Origin: Ichthyophis bannanicus
Taxonomy: Eukaryota > Chordata > Amphibia > Gymnophiona > Ichthyophiidae
Assembly (NCBI GenBank): GCA_033557465.1
Contig: CM066037.1
Coordinates: 520,234,686-520,298,685 of the forward strand
Length of the DNA stretch: 64,000 nucleotides
Reading direction: 5' to 3'
Shown: positions 33,351 to 45,939 of the stretch, piece by piece
How the letters are laid out: each line of letters opens with the position of its first letter
Position numbering within the stretch: position 1 is the first letter of the stretch
Translations under genes and position numbers: made by a program
The notes under the pieces: model-generated
The model's database searches: none
Told to the model about the DNA's origin: nothing
The model's input: only the letters and a program-made list of their open reading frames with translations

Positions 33351-33769
33351 AGCACAGAACCGGAGCCACTGCAGCCCCTTTCAAAATGCTGCTCTCACCC
33401 TCTCACAGTAACCCGAAAGGCCTAACTAACAGGAGGGGGGAAGACTCCTGCAGAATTTAAAGGCACAGACTTTACTACAGGCTCTGGTGTAAAATAACCA
33501 GTGTCCCCTTACATTTGGGTCTACTCTCTTTTTTTTTTTTTTTTTTTTTTTAAACTATCCCAAAACTATTCTTAATCGTTCCTCCAGAGAGCCCGGACCC
33601 CCGGGCTGGCTCCCTTCAGCTGCTTGGAGACTGAGGTAACTGGGGAGTGAAGGCGGATCCCAGCATCATATACTGGTGACATCAGAAAAAGAAGGTGGTT
33701 CCTCAGTCTCCAAGCTGCTGATTAAGGTAGACAACCCAGAGGTCCGGGATACGATCAGGAACTTTGGGA
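33351..33769. other. Unassigned repeat-like intron sequence
   Basis: Contains a long T run (33530-33552) and a short inverted repeat: CAGCTGCTTGGAGACTGAGG at 33618-33637 against CCTCAGTCTCCAAGCTGCTG at 33700-33719. It could be a small foldback element; no family recognised. Confidence 0.45.
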
Positions 33770-33865
33770 TATGTCAAATACTTGCAACCTGGATTGACCA
33801 ATATTGGAAACAAGACTCTGGGCTTTATGGACTTTGGTCTGATTCAGTATGGCAGTTCTTTTGAC
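33770..33865 (+). mobile_element. CR1 3' end
   Basis: AACCTGGATTGACCAATATTGG, ACTCTGGGCTTTATGGAC and TCTGATTCAGTATGGCAG form a mutated version of the CR1 3' signature. Confidence 0.7.
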
Positions 33866-34179
33866 AACATCTAGAGCTCACTGCTACAAAAGCAGAGCTT
33901 GGTAGCAGCATGGTGCTGAAGGAGTGTGGAGAAAGGAGATTCTCCCGTGTGCTCCATAATGCACTCCTTAGTATGAATTAATGTTTAATTTGCCCTTTTT
34001 TTTACATTGTTTATATTTGTTTACTTCATATCTGCTATGGGCAATTACTTATGCTAGTCTGTCGTCATAGATAGGGGGAAAGAGAACCTAAAGCAACTGT
34101 ATTTTAGGCTGCAGGGGTGGCCTACATATGGCTTGACTGAAGTACCAAAGGCTTGCATTAAGAAACCCAGCTGAGTGGT

Positions 34180-34310
34180 TTAATTTATTTTTTATTTTTT
34201 ATTTTATTTAGCTGCATTTATATCCCGCTTTTCACCGGGTCAAAGCGGTTGGGGGATACATTTAACACGAGGGGATATGAGACACATACACTAATACTTA
34301 CAGGGAACAT
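34180..34310 (-). mobile_element. L2-tail fragment
   Basis: Reverse complement: AACCGCTTTGACCCGGTGAA, GCGGGATATAAATGCAGC, then an A/T-rich TAAATAAAAT tail. L2-type 3' end. Confidence 0.65.
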
Positions 34311-34795
34311 GGGCAATGGAGGGTGGCTCTCTTAAGGAATAAATGTTTGTTTCTGAGTCTTGGCTCTTAGACTCTGATACCGTTATTTTAATTAAAATTC
34401 TTATGCTTGGGTTTGATTTAATTGTAAGCCCTCTAGGAACATGAAGATACCTGCTGTACATGAATGTAACTCAACTTTTTTACATTCTAAGGATGTGAGC
34501 TAAATCCATTTTGCAATGTTTATACAATTCTTAAACATAGGCAGGCTACATAGAGGAAATAGGAAGCTGGATGTTACAGCGATGGAGGGAACTAGGTGGG
34601 TATTTTATATTCTTGTACTCGAGAAATGTACAAAGATGGAAAACAGAAAAAACACTCCAGGATTTAAAAAAATCTTGCTAGATGTCTCATTCTGTGACCA
34701 GTAGCTGTGCTGTGTCCTTAGCAGTGTGGACATAATCTTTCTATTAAATTCTACATTTCTAAAATCTCTCACTAATCATAACATGATTTTAACAG

Positions 34796-34873
34796 ACTGA
34801 TAAAGAACTAGCAAGTGGTGAATACTTCTTGAAAGAAAGCCAGAAGAAACGGAAGAAACTACAAGAGATAAAG
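34796..34873 (+). CDS. KRR1: KRR1 exon (26 codons)
   Basis: Encodes TDKELASGEYFLKESQ and KKRKKLQEIK. It follows PESQ of the previous exon exactly as in KRR1 (DKELASGEYF is diagnostic to me). The acceptor is GATTTTAACAG and the donor is AAG|GTGAGA. Both borders are phase 0. The helix is highly charged, as in other vertebrate KRR1 proteins. Confidence 0.95.
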
Positions 34874-34980
34874 GTGAGATGAATTATTTATCCTACAAAA
34901 TAAGTTGAAAATAAATTCAAATCTTATTTGTTTACCTTTCTCCTACTAAGCTGTTCGACTGTTCCATTTTCACAATGTAG

Positions 34981-35085
<105 letters not shown>

Positions 35086-35094
35086 TGATGGATA

Positions 35095-35350
35095 CAGTTA
35101 AGTGAATTTGTTGCCAGAGGATGTAGTTAAAGCTGTTAATGTGGTTGTTAAGAGGTTTGGACAAGTTCCTGGAGGAAACGTCCATAAATCATCATTAAAG
35201 TGGACCTGGGATAAGCAGCATGGAAATCAGGCTACTTTTTGGGAACCTAAAAGGTACTTGTGACCTGGATTGACCACTGTTGGAAATAAGATACTGGGCT
35301 TGGTGAATCTTTGGTCTGATGCAATATGGCATCTCTCACGTTTTTATGCA
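35095..35350 (+). mobile_element. CR1 3'-end fragment
   Basis: TTTGTTGCCAGAGGATGTAG, GACAAGTTCCTGGAGGAAA, then GTGACCTGGATTGACCACTG and ATACTGGGCTTGGTGAATC are the CR1 C-terminal coding end and 3' UTR signature. It starts 20 bp after a KRR1 donor. Confidence 0.78.
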
Positions 35351-36007
35351 TTCATTTTAGATTAAAAATATTTGCCCATTATGTTAGAAATGTATTTTGC
35401 TCCTGTACTTGCTAACAAAATATGTAACATTTTAACTTAGGTTAACTTTTTTCTTTTCTCAGCAAAATTGCTCTCTGTGTTTATGCTATTTGACTGGTGG
35501 TAGGAGTGAGGCATATGGTTGAAAAAAGTGGTTGGACCTATCACTACTGTTGTAACGCCTTCAAGAAAGGACAGGGCTTCCTCAATTCTTTTTGCCTGGT
35601 CCTCCATACAGTGAGGAAAAGAGAGAGAGACATATACAGAGACTCAAAATTAATCTGGAGCTTCAGATGGAAAGCAACCAGTGGCCATGAACTTGCATAG
35701 TTTCTTCCTGGTTAATTCAAATTCTTTTCTCTGAGGCCTGCTTTTATTGGTAATTTGAAGAAGTAACATAGTCATATTCTTAAACCTAAAAGAACACAAG
35801 GTGTCACTAGAATTCTTTCACTGGACAAGAACTGATTACGTGTAATCAAAATTTGTCTAAACTGTAAGATTTCAGAAATTACGCTGTGCCAACAGTGACC
35901 TATGCTTGACTGTACATTGACCTGTAGTACCATGTCTTATAGTTCATGGTCTGTTTACGCTTATGCTTAGGCCAGCATTGTTTTTTGCACAGTTCTTATG
36001 ACTATTA
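35351..36007. other. KRR1 intron, no feature seen
   Basis: No repeat or gene recognised. The GAGAGAGAGACATATACAGA stretch near 35620 is simple-sequence-like. Confidence 0.5.
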
Positions 36008-37785
36008 TATCTGCTGCTGCTGTTAAGTGCCGTCGAGTTGTCCTAAACTGTTCGATCTTCAGTCAGGCAGCTCATTGTTGACAGTGGCACCCATAGCTGC
36101 TGTTGTATCGATCCATCTCATTGCTAGCCTTCCTTTCTCTCTCTCTCTTCCATGATGTGCCCAAAGTATGAAAGTTGAAGTCTTGTCATATGAGCTTCTA
36201 AGGAAAGCTTAGGTTTGATATCCTCTAGTACTGACTAGTTTGTTCTTTGGGCAGTTCATGGTATACACAGTATTCGTCGCCAGCACCATAATTGAAAGGC
36301 ATCAATTTCCTTCCTGTCTATCTTTTTCACGGTCCAACCTTCGCATCCATATGACATTATTGAAAATACCATGGCTTGAACAAGTTGAATCTTTGTATGG
36401 AGAGAAACATCTCTGCTCTTGAGGATCTTGTCTAGATACTTCATAGCCATTCTGCCAAGAGCAATGCGTCGTCTAAATTCTTGACTGTTTGTCATTTCTT
36501 TATTGATAACATTAACCTACTTGGATGAACTAACAACTATTTCAGTATCTTCTCCATCAGCGATGAACTTATTGATTTTGCCAGTTGTCAGGATCTTTGT
36601 CTTCTTTATATTAAAGTGAAGTCCCGTTTTAAGACTGTTCCTTGATCTTGAGAAGCAAATGTTTCAGATAGTCTTCACTTCCAGCCAGTAATGTGGTGGT
36701 ATCAGCATAGCAGAGGTTGTTGAGTCTTCCACCAATCTTCACATCTTGGTTGCCTTCATACAGCCCTGCTTCTTTGATGATTTGTTCTGCATATAAATTA
36801 AACAGGTAGGGGGAAAGTATGCAGCTGCTTGTACACCTTTGCTGATTTTAAATCATTCTATTTCTCCTTGTTCCATTCAGACTGTTGCTTCTTGATCAAT
36901 GTAAAGGTTGTGCAAGAGAACTATCAGATGTTCTGGTATACCCATTTTTCTTAATGTGGACCAGAGTTTCTTATAGTTTATACATTCAAAAGCCTTGCTA
37001 TAGTCGATAAAACATATCTATATATCTTTTTGGTATTCTTTTGTCTTTTCAAGGATCCATCTCACATCCATGATGATGTCTCTCGTTCCTCGCCCTTTCC
37101 AGAATCCTGCTTGCACTTCAGGCAGTTCTTGTTCCAGGTATGAAATAATCTTCAGTAGAATCTTACTGGCATGTGGGATCAGAGCGATTGTGCAAAAAAT
37201 CAGTCAGTTGGATCACCTTTCTTTTAATACTGGTATAAACACAGATCTTTTCCAGTCAGTTGGCCATGATGATGTCGTCCACATTTCCTGGCAGAGTCTT
37301 GTAAGTATGGTATCAGCTGCATCTGATTGCTGTAATACTTTTATAGGAATGCCATCAATGCCTGTTTCTTTGATAAGGCTTTCAATGCTGTTCTGACTTC
37401 TTTCATCAATGGTTCCTGATCACTTGATCTTTATGATATAAGACTCTGTATATTCTTTCCACCTTGATCTTCTCAGCATCATTTAACAAACATGGATCCT
37501 TGAGCATCTTGTAGCATTCTAATTCAAAGCTATTTTTTTTTTAACTCTTGTAGCTTTAGGAAAGCCAATCTTGTTTTTCCTCTAATAAGTTCTGATTCTA
37601 TTCCTTGCATATGTCATTGTAGTACTTCTCTTTGTCTTGGCTTGCTGCACGTTGGAAATCTCTGTTCATTTCTGCGATTGCCTCGCTTTCTCCTCTGGCT
37701 TTAGATTTTCTGCGTTTCTGGGCAATTTTCCGAGTTTCTTCGGTCATCTGTTATATTTTTTTGAAGGTGTGAATTAACAGATATA
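36008..37785 (-). mobile_element. RTE-clade LINE, 3' part (minus strand)
   Basis: The minus-strand translation at 36256-36495 gives RIALGRMAMKYLDKIL, KIQLVQAMVFSIMSYGCEGW and DAFQLWCWRRIL, the C-terminal signature of RTE-type RT. Further RT pieces follow to 37785 in broken frames. The 3' end near 36020 contains CGACGGCACTTAACAGCAGC (reverse complement), which resembles RTE tails. It is interrupted at 37786 by a CR1 and resumes at 39040 and 41045. Confidence 0.78.
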
Positions 37786-39039
37786 TAGTGTATATCTGTC
37801 TGGATTTTCAGAAAGCCTTTGACAAGGTCCCTCATGAGAAACTCTTGGCGAAGTTGAAAAGTCATGGGATAGGATGCAGTGTACTATTGTGGATCAGGAA
37901 CTGCTTAAAAGATAGAAAGCAGGGTGTAGGTCTGAATGGCCAATTTCCCAATAGAGAAAAGTAAATAGTGAAGTACCCCAGGGATCTGTGCTGAGTCCGC
38001 TGCTTTTTAACATATTCGTAAATGACCTGGAAATGGGAATGATGAGAGATTGAATAATTTTGTGTCATCTTCAAATTTGACTAAGTTGTTAAAACCCAAG
38101 ACGATTGTGAAAAATTGCAAGAAAACCTTGATAAATTGGAAGACTGGATGTACAAATGACAGATGAAATTTAATGTGGACAAGTGCAAAGTTATGCATCT
38201 AGGAAAGAACAACCCAAACTATATGGTTACACGATAAAAGGTTCCACATTAGGAACCACCACCCAGGAAAAAGATTTAGGTATCATCGTGGATAACACGT
38301 TGAAATCCTTCGCCCAGTGTGCAGCATGGCCAAGAAGTCAAATGGGATGCCAGGAATCGTAAGGAAAAGAATGGAGAATAAAACAAAGAATATTTATAAT
38401 GCTTCTATATCGTTCCATGATGCAACTGCACCTTGAATATTGTGTACAATTATGGTCTCCATATCTTATAAAGGATATAGCGGAATTAGAAAAGGTACAG
38501 AGAAGAGCCACCAAAATGGTAAAGGGGATGAAAGGATACCCCTATGAGGAGAGGCTTAAAAGGGTTAGGGTTCTTCAACCTGGAAAACAGAAGGTTAAGG
38601 GGAGATATAATAGATGTCTATAAATTAATAGAGTGGAACCAGTAAATGTAGATCGATTCTTTACGCCATCAAAAAGTAGAAAGACTAGGAGACATGCAAT
38701 GAAGCTACAGTGTAACCTGTTTAAGACTAATAAGAGAGAATATTTTTTCACTCAAAGCATAATCAGACTCTGGAATTCGTTACCGGAGGATGTAATATAA
38801 GCTTTTAGTGTAGTTGGGTTTAAAAAAGGTTTGGACAAGTTTCTGGAAGAAAAGTCCATAAACAATTATTAAAGAGGACCCAGGTAATCCATTGCTTGCC
38901 CCAATACAAGTATTGTGGAACCTGTGTGTCTTTTTGGGAAACTGCTAGGTACTTGTGACCTGGCTTGGCCACTGTTGGAAAGAGGATACTGGGCTTGATG
39001 GACCTTGGTCTGACCCAGTAAGGCATTTCTTATGTTCTT
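37786..39039 (+). mobile_element. CR1 LINE, 5'-truncated (plus strand), inside RTE
   Basis: Translation in broken frames: CLDFQKAFDKVPHEKLLAKL, RNCLKDRKQGV, then at 38399-38560 LHLEYCVQLWSPYLIKDIAE and RRATKMVKGMKGYPYEERLK. It ends with the 3' signature GGCCACTGTTGGAAAGAGG, GGTCTGACCCAGTAAGGC and TTCTTATGTTCTTAT. About 1.25 kb. Confidence 0.87.
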
Positions 39040-39368
39040 ATCCATTTTGGCCGTTTTCACTTTTTCACCTTTTGTAGAGACTTCTCACTTACTTCCAACA
39101 CAACCTTCTTGATGCCATCCCATAACTCTTCTGGAGCTCTGTCACTTGCATCTATAGCAGCATATCAATTTTGCAGGCAGTGTTTAAATTCTAGTGAAAT
39201 ATTCTCAAGGTTCTATTTTGCTACATTCATGAGTTGCTTGCTCTTTTTTAATTTTAACTTGAGTTTGCATATTAGTAATTGGTGATCTGTACCACGGTCA
39301 GCTCCAGGTTTTGTCTTTGTTGGTATTATAGAGCTTTCCATTGTTGCTGTCCACTGATGTAGTCAATT
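39040..39368 (-). mobile_element. RTE LINE, middle piece
   Basis: Continues the RTE of 36008-37785 after the CR1. Contains the phrase TTGCTGTCCACTGATGTAGTC, typical of RTE (BovB-like) elements in reverse orientation. Interrupted by the second CR1 at 39369. Confidence 0.7.
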
Positions 39369-41045
39369 TAACATAGTAACATAGTAAATGACGGCAGATA
39401 AAGACCAGTATGGTCCATCTAGTCTGCCCAGTACGATGTCAAGAGTAGGTACACCTGCCGCTCTGTGCAGGCCCCCCTTCCCCATGTCTTTGTTTAGGGG
39501 TGATCCCACCACTCCTTGTAGTACACCCCTATTTGTTAAGGAATTAAATGGTTCAGATTATTTTGATATTTTCTTGTTGCTGTAAAGGGATCCACTTTGT
39601 CCCATGCCCTTTTGAACTCCGTCACCGTATTTGCCCCCACCACTTCCATCGGGAGCGCCTTCCAAGCATCCACCACCCTTTCGGTGAAAAAGTATTTCCT
39701 GACATTGCCTTTCAATTTACCACCTTGTAGCTTCATGTTATGCCCTCTAGTTTTGCAGTTCTCCATCTTTGGAGGTTTGTTTGTTCATTAATACCCTTTA
39801 AGTATTTAAAGGTCTGAATCCTATCTCCCCTGTCCCTCCTCTCCTCCAAAGTGTACATGTTTAGGTCTTCAAGCCTCTTCTCATAAGGCTTCTGACGCAG
39901 GCTCCAAATCATTTTGGTCGCCTTCCTCTGAACAGTTTCCAGTCTTTTTACATCCTTTGCAAGATATGGTCTCCAAAACTGAACACAGTATTCCAAGTGA
40001 GGCCTCACCAGTGACTTGTACAGTGGCATTAGTACCTCTTCCTTTCTGCTGGTAATTCCTCTTCGTATGCAGCCCAACATCCTCATGGCTTCTGCCACCG
40101 CCTTGTCGCACTGTTTTGCCACCTTGAGATCTTCAGTAATAATCACTCCAAGGTCTTTCTCCTGATCCGTACACACCAATCTCTCGCCCCCTATCGCATA
40201 CATTTCCCTTGGATTTCTGCTTCCCAAGTGCATGACTCTGCACTTCTTCGCATTAAATCTTAATTGCCAAGCATTAGACCATTCTTCCAGCTTTTGTAGA
40301 TCATTCCTCATGTTAACCACTCCCTCGGGGGAGTCCACTCTGTTGCAAATGTTTGTGTCATCTGCAAATAGACAGACTTTTCCATGCAGTCCTTCAGCAA
40401 TATCGCTCACAAATACACCTTCCTTTCATCCGAGTTAGCTCCTTGTACCATCACCTTCTGTCGTCTGTCAGTCAACCAATTTCTGATCCAATTTACCATC
40501 TTGGGATGTATCCCCAAACTACTGAGTTTATTGATAAGCCGCCTATGAGGAACAGTATCAAAGGCTTTGCTGAAATCCAGGTAGAGGACATCCATCGCAT
40601 GCCCCTGATCTAGTTCCCTGGTCACCCAGTCAAAGAACTCAAATTTGTTTGGCAAGATCGTCCTTCGGTAAAACCATGTTGCCTCGGATCTTGCAACCTG
40701 TTGGCTTTGAGAAAGTTCACAATTCGCTCTTTCAGGAGCGCCTCCATTACTTTTCCCGCTACTGAGGTAAGGCTCACAGGCCTGTAGTTTGACACTTCTT
40801 CCCTGTCACCACTTTTGTGTAGAAGTACGACGTCAGCCATTCTCCAGTCTTGAGGAACCTCTCCTGTTTCCAAGGATCTGTTGAAAACATCCTTTATCTG
40901 CCCTGCAAGAACCTCTCTGAGCTCTTTCAGTATCCTGGGATGTATCTCATATGGTCCCATGGCCTTGTCCACTTTCAGTTTTGCAAGTTGTTCTAACACT
41001 TCATCTTCTGTGAATGGTGTGGTATTCATCTTCTGTGAATGGTGA
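39369..41045 (-). mobile_element. CR1 LINE, about 1.7 kb (minus strand), inside RTE
   Basis: RT frames on the minus strand: 41056-40622 with LAKLKVDKAMGPYEIHPRIL, SNYRPVSLTSVAGKVMEALL and QHGFTEGRSCQTNL; 40655-40407 with VLYLDFSKAFDTVPHRRL and NWLTDRRQKV; 40410-39733 with LFADDTNICNRV (intact FADD), CRVMHLGSRNP and LEYCVQFWRPYLAKDVKRLE. The 3' end (39369-39386) is built of ACTATGTT units, the CR1 8-bp terminal repeat. A frame break near 40640 and another near 40405 make it inactive. Confidence 0.9.
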
Positions 41046-41215
41046 TTTTTGTACAATCTATTGGTTGACGTCCATGTGTATAGTCGCTACTTGTGTTGCT
41101 GGAAGAAGGTGTTTGAGATGAATAGATTGTTGGTCTTGCAGAATTCTATCAGTCTTTCTCCAGCTTCATTTCTGTTTCCAAGTCCTTATTTCCAAGTCCT
41201 CGGTATAGGGCTGGC
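41046..41215 (-). mobile_element. RTE LINE, third piece
   Basis: TTGGTTGACGTCCATGTGTATAGTC and AGATGAATAGATTGTTGGTC continue the RTE reading across the CR1. It ends where DIRS leader sequence starts at about 41217. Confidence 0.65.
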
Positions 41216-41323
41216 CCCCCCCTTCTTTTTTTTATTTTTTTTTCTCCTTTTGGGCATCTCTGCCCTTGTTTCCTCACTGGCAGCCTTGAAGGATCTTTGA
41301 CCTTGCTGGTGTCCTCTCCCCCC

Positions 41324-43284
41324 ATGGCTACCAGTGGGTTCAAAAAATGTGATAGGTGTGAGAAAATGATAAGCATTTGATAAGCATGATTGTTGCCTCC
41401 GGTGCCTCGGCCTGGATCACGACCCGGCGGTCTGTGGCCTCTGCCAAAAGATGTCCTCGAAGGCCTTGAGAAGCCTCCAGCAGCAGCATGAACATTTTTT
41501 TCCTGATTCCTCCATGCCTCCGAGAGCCAGGACCTCGTCTGAGGCCTCCATGCCTCGGGAGGAGCACTCGGAACCCGAGCGTCATCGAGGGACCTCGGAG
41601 AGGGGGTCTCTCTCGAGGGAACCGAAAAGAAGGAAGAAATCCTCGACTGCGGTGTCTCTAGATGGTTCAAAACGGCCAGGTCCCTCGCGGGGCCGGTTGC
41701 AGAGCCCCGAGCGCCGGCCTGAGGTGCTGGAGAAGGAGCGCCCAGCCAACGTTCCCCGAAAAGACCCGGTCACGGATCGGCCCTGGCAAGTACATCCTAT
41801 CCTAGTTGAGGACTTCCCTCCAGGGGAAGTGGCTCGGGCCCAAGTGCGTCAGTGCCTGAGCCAAATGCTGCGGAACCTCCGGAACTGATGTCCAGGATGG
41901 TGTCCTTGGAGCACAGGATCACTGCCTTCCTGAAGCAGCAGCAGCAGGCAATGGTATCCGGCACGTCCGGTTCCTCCGCCCCGATCACTGGGTGTTCGAC
42001 GTCGAAGTCGACCCTGGAGGCCGAGCTGATCCTTGAAGCACTGCGGGCCTGAGTAGATCCTCGGCCGAGGTCATGCTTGGCTTCCTGTTCATCGGGGCAG
42101 AGGTCGTCGCCGGCGAGCCAGCGAGCGCCGGGGCAGATGGCGCTGGACCCCTTGGGGCCCGAGGAGTGCCACCCATCTTCCTCTGAGGCCTCCGCTTGGG
42201 AGTCTGAGGAAGAGGAGTCACCAGACACTTGCCACCACTGGAATGTCCCATCCAATTCCCCAATATCAGAGCCTCAGAGAAGGTCCCTTCCGGAAGACAT
42301 GGGTTTTTGGGACTTCGTTTGAGATATGTCCAAGTCCTTGATGTTCCCGACAGAGTCCGAGGAGGACCCTCGAGCAGACTAACTCGAGATCCTCCAATAT
42401 GAGGCTCCCCCTCGGGAAACCCTCCCGGTGCACATCCCTCTTATCCTGGAACTCCTTATGCTCCGCATGTGGGAAACACCGGCGTCGATGCCGGTGATCA
42501 GCAAGCGGCTAGACTTGATGTATCAGGTCCTCCAGAGTCCTGGATTTCAAAACTCACAACTGTCGCACAATTCTATGGTGGTAGAGTCGGCCATGCATCG
42601 ACTGAAAAGTCAGAAGACACACTCCTCGGTGCCACCCGGCAGGGATGCCCGCATCTTGGATGCTCTTGGCAGGAAATGTTACCAGGGTGCAATGTTGAAT
42701 TGTCGGATCCAGGCCTTACCAGCTGTACATAGGCATGTACCTGAGAGACCTGGTGAAGGAGATTGCCGGGTTCTTGGCCAGTCTCTCTGAGGAGCCTTTG
42801 CATTGCTTCAGGGAACTATCCAAAGCAGTCAGTGAATGCTCCACATTCATGTCTTGAGCAGCCTACAACAGCTTCGAGTTGGCGGCCAGGGTAGCCACGG
42901 CGGGCATCGGTGCACACCGCCAAGCTTGTCTCCAGTCGTCCAACCTCGAGCAATGGGTACAGGACAAGTTGGTTGATGTCCTGTGTCTGGAAGAGAACCT
43001 CTTTGGCAAGCCCATGACCAACAACGCCGCAGAGCTGGAGACCGAGTTCATGACGAGGACTAGGCTCTCTAAGAAGACCTTTGTCCCTTCCCAAAAGAAG
43101 GGCTCAGGTAAAAAGCCCTTTTATCCGAGGAAGTCCACTGCTTACCAAAACTACCCCTCTTATCAGGCCTCCCTGGCTCCCCATCAGGGGCAGCAGGCCA
43201 AGGGGACAAGGGCATGGCCTGCATAAGCAGAAGGCTCCCAAGCCCCAGGCTCTGGCTCCAACCCAGCCTGGAGAGAGCTTTTGA
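41324..43284 (+). pseudogene. DIRS gag, frameshifted
   Basis: Starts MATSGFKKCDRCEKM, then the Cys/His motif CLRCLGLDHDPAVCGLCQKM across a frame change. The Ser/Arg/Pro-rich region has SSEASMPREEHSEPER. Later parts: PVHIPLILELLMLRMWETPAS at 42428, VESAMHRLKSQKTHSSVPPG, a FELAARVATAGIGAHR region, QWVQDKLVDVLCLEENLFGKP, and LSKKTFVPSQKKGSGKKPF. TGA at 43282-43284. Several frameshifts and an in-frame stop near 42850 disable it. Confidence 0.82.
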
Positions 43285-44513
43285 CTCCTGCAACATGGCC
43301 TCTCTCCCAACCGGAGCTTGGCAGCCCACAGGAGGTTGGCTCACCCTATACACCCACAGGTGGAGAGCTATCACCACCGATGCATGGGCATTACAGGTGA
43401 TCAAGGAGGGTTACATTGTTTCCCTGGAGAGCCCTCCCAGCCTCCCCTTCACCGGGACCTCCTTTTGAAGGAGTTGGCAGGTCTTCTCGAGGACCGAGCG
43501 GTGGAACCAGTGCCCTACCATCTCAAGGGCAGAGGGTTCTACTCCAGGTACTACTTTGTGCCAAAGAGGAGAGGGGGCCTAAGGCCCATTCTCAACTTGC
43601 GCAACCTCAACAGATTCCTGGTGAGGGAAGAAGTTCAAGATGCTCTCCCTTGGAACATTGCTGCCAGGGAGACTCGCTGTGCTCCTTAGATTTAAAGGAT
43701 GCGTATACATACATCCTAATCCACCCGAACCATAGGCAATACCTACGCTTTGCAGTTTGGGGCCATCATTTTCAATACAGGGTGCTTCCCTTTGGCCTTG
43801 CCTCCGCCCCCAGGGTATTCACAGTGCCTAGCGGTGGTAGCTCCCTTCCTCAGGCTTCAGGGGATCTTTGTCTTCCCCTATCTTGACGACTGGCTCATCA
43901 GGGGCACCACGGCCCCCGAGGCGCAACAGGCCACGGTACCCACCATCCAGGTCCTTCATCACTTGGGTTTCGTTATCAGCTATACCAAGTCCAGCCTCCG
44001 CCTGGCTCAAGAGCTGGAATTTATCAGGGCAAGGATCAATACCATTCACTCGAAGGCCTTCCTACCTGCAGACAGGGTAGGCAGACTCATAGTGCTGGCC
44101 AAAGACATACAGCGCTGTCCCTCAGTGCCAGCAAGACGCCTGTTGCGCCTCCAGGGTCTATGTCACGCCAGATGCCTGTCTCCACATGCGAATTGCGCAG
44201 TGGTGCCTCAGGGACCAGTGGTCCCAGGCTATGGGGCATCTCCAGGACAGAGTCAAAGTGACCAGGCACCTGGTGGCTCTTGCCTCGTCACTTGGAAGTG
44301 GGGATACCTTTTCAGGCCCCTCACCACAGATGCCTCCCTGCTGGGCCAGGGACCCCACTGCCAGGGGTACTGCACCCAGGGTGTTTGGTCCCCAGACAAG
44401 AGTGCTCAACAGATCAACCTGTTGGAACTGTGTGCAATCCATCTCGCCTTAAAGGCATTCCGGCGGTTGGCCCACAGGTCCATCCTGGTCCAGATGGCGT
44501 GGTAGCAACTCCC
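43270..44513 (+). pseudogene. DIRS RT and start of RNase H, deleted 3' end
   Basis: Frames shift at least three times. Seen are AVEPVPYHLKGRGFYSRYYFVP, LDLKDAYTYILIHPNHRQY, LPFGLASAPRVF, FPYLDDWLIRGTT (catalytic DD kept), and TTDASLLGQGPHCQGY with QQINLLELCAI of RNase H. The reading ends at QMAW followed by TAG, at the deletion junction. Confidence 0.82.
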
Positions 44514-44639
44514 AAAAGCTTTCTTTGAAAGCTGGGGATTTGTTCCGCGCGGGCTCCATCGGCGTTGATTCACCATATGTGAGGACTGATTCCTGCTGTC
44601 CCCAGAGAACACCTGTTACAGGTGAGTAACTACGCTTTA

Positions 44640-44765
44640 CATTTAATTGTTTGTTGTAAATAGTTTCTCGGTTACAAGATGTTCAATGTTATGTTTCTGT
44701 TACATTGTAAACCACCTCTGATCTCTGGAAGGGGCAATATAGAAAAGTGCCCAAATAAAATAAAT
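44640..44765 (+). mobile_element. L2-tail / SINE-like fragment
   Basis: ATTGTAAACCACCTCTGATC, GGAAGGGGCAATATAGAAAAG and AAATAAAATAAATAAG form an L2-type 3' end between two DIRS fragments. Confidence 0.65.
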
Positions 44766-45939
44766 AAGTGGTTCTTAGAGCTCTTTGTGGTGCACCGCCA
44801 ATTCCACCACCATTGAGTGGTAGGGGAGCTGAGGTTTTTGGAAGCCTGGTACATGGTATAGAGCAGGGGTCTCAAACTCAAATTGCTTTGAGGGCCAAAT
44901 GAGGACTTGTAGAGTAACCCGGGGGCCGCACAAGACGCAGGCCTCATTTGCATAAGGGCATCATTTGCATAAATATTTGCATAATGTTACCATACACTAA
45001 CTTTTAGTAAACATGCCTCTTAATGAGTGTATGGATAAAGAAAGACTAAAAGATTTCTACATTGCTATAAACCAGTGCCAACCGCCAGGCACATTAGGAA
45101 CTACTAGAAACACTGCTCATTTAGAACCCATAGCAAACCTGCCGTGTCCTAACAGCACTACCAGGACTCACAAAGCACCATACCCTAACTATCAAAAGGC
45201 AACACTGCAAATATTAAATCAACACATTTCAGAGAATAACAATACATGACCTACTCGGGAAAGAGAACAAGTGGCAATGTCAAATAGGAATTACATAAAC
45301 AGAATACCTCAACTCAGTTACACATGCAGAACATACACTATCACCAAACAAGGAATCACAATTTAGAAACAGGAAGACAATTAAACTGGGAACCCCAAAA
45401 GCCAAACTTAGAATGTACAACACTGTAGAAATAAAACTATACATTGATTTCCTCTTGTATTAAATAAAGTGCAGACGTTAAAGATGCACATTTTCAAGAG
45501 CTGACATATTTCAGTTAATAAATTCAAAATAAAGAGATGATTTTTCTACCTTTTGTGCATTTTTTTTTCAGTTGCAATTGTTCCATTCACTTTCTTCTGG
45601 TTTCTTTGTGTCTTCTGCTAACTCTCCATCGTCTGCTGTCCATTTGTCCTTTCTTCTTTCCTAGTTTTTTTCCATTCTCTCTACATCTGCTTTAACATAC
45701 TAATCATTCTCCTTTTGCTCTTTCCTCATTCCTATTTCATCCACTCATATTTTACCCCTCCATCCTCAATCCCCACTTACTCTCCCAATACCCGGCCAAT
45801 TGTAGATTTTTCTTCCCTCCCACACAAAATATATTTCCCCTCTCCATTTCACTCTCCCAGCCCCATCCCATTCTAATCGTCCCCCAACATCAACTCCCTT
45901 CTAGCTCCTGCCCCACCCAGCATCCGCTCCCTTCTAGTC

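Larger units (their letters stand above)
41217..44639 (+). mobile_element. DIRS, truncated at the left and internally deleted (plus strand)
   Basis: It lacks the left ITR and most of the leader. Gag runs 41324-43284 and RT-RNase H runs to 44513. RNase H is then joined directly to the right ITR (CAACTCCCAAAAGCTTTCTT at 44514), so the Dam-like region, YR and ICR are gone. The right terminus is well preserved and includes CAGGTGAGT (44619-44627). Confidence 0.87.
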
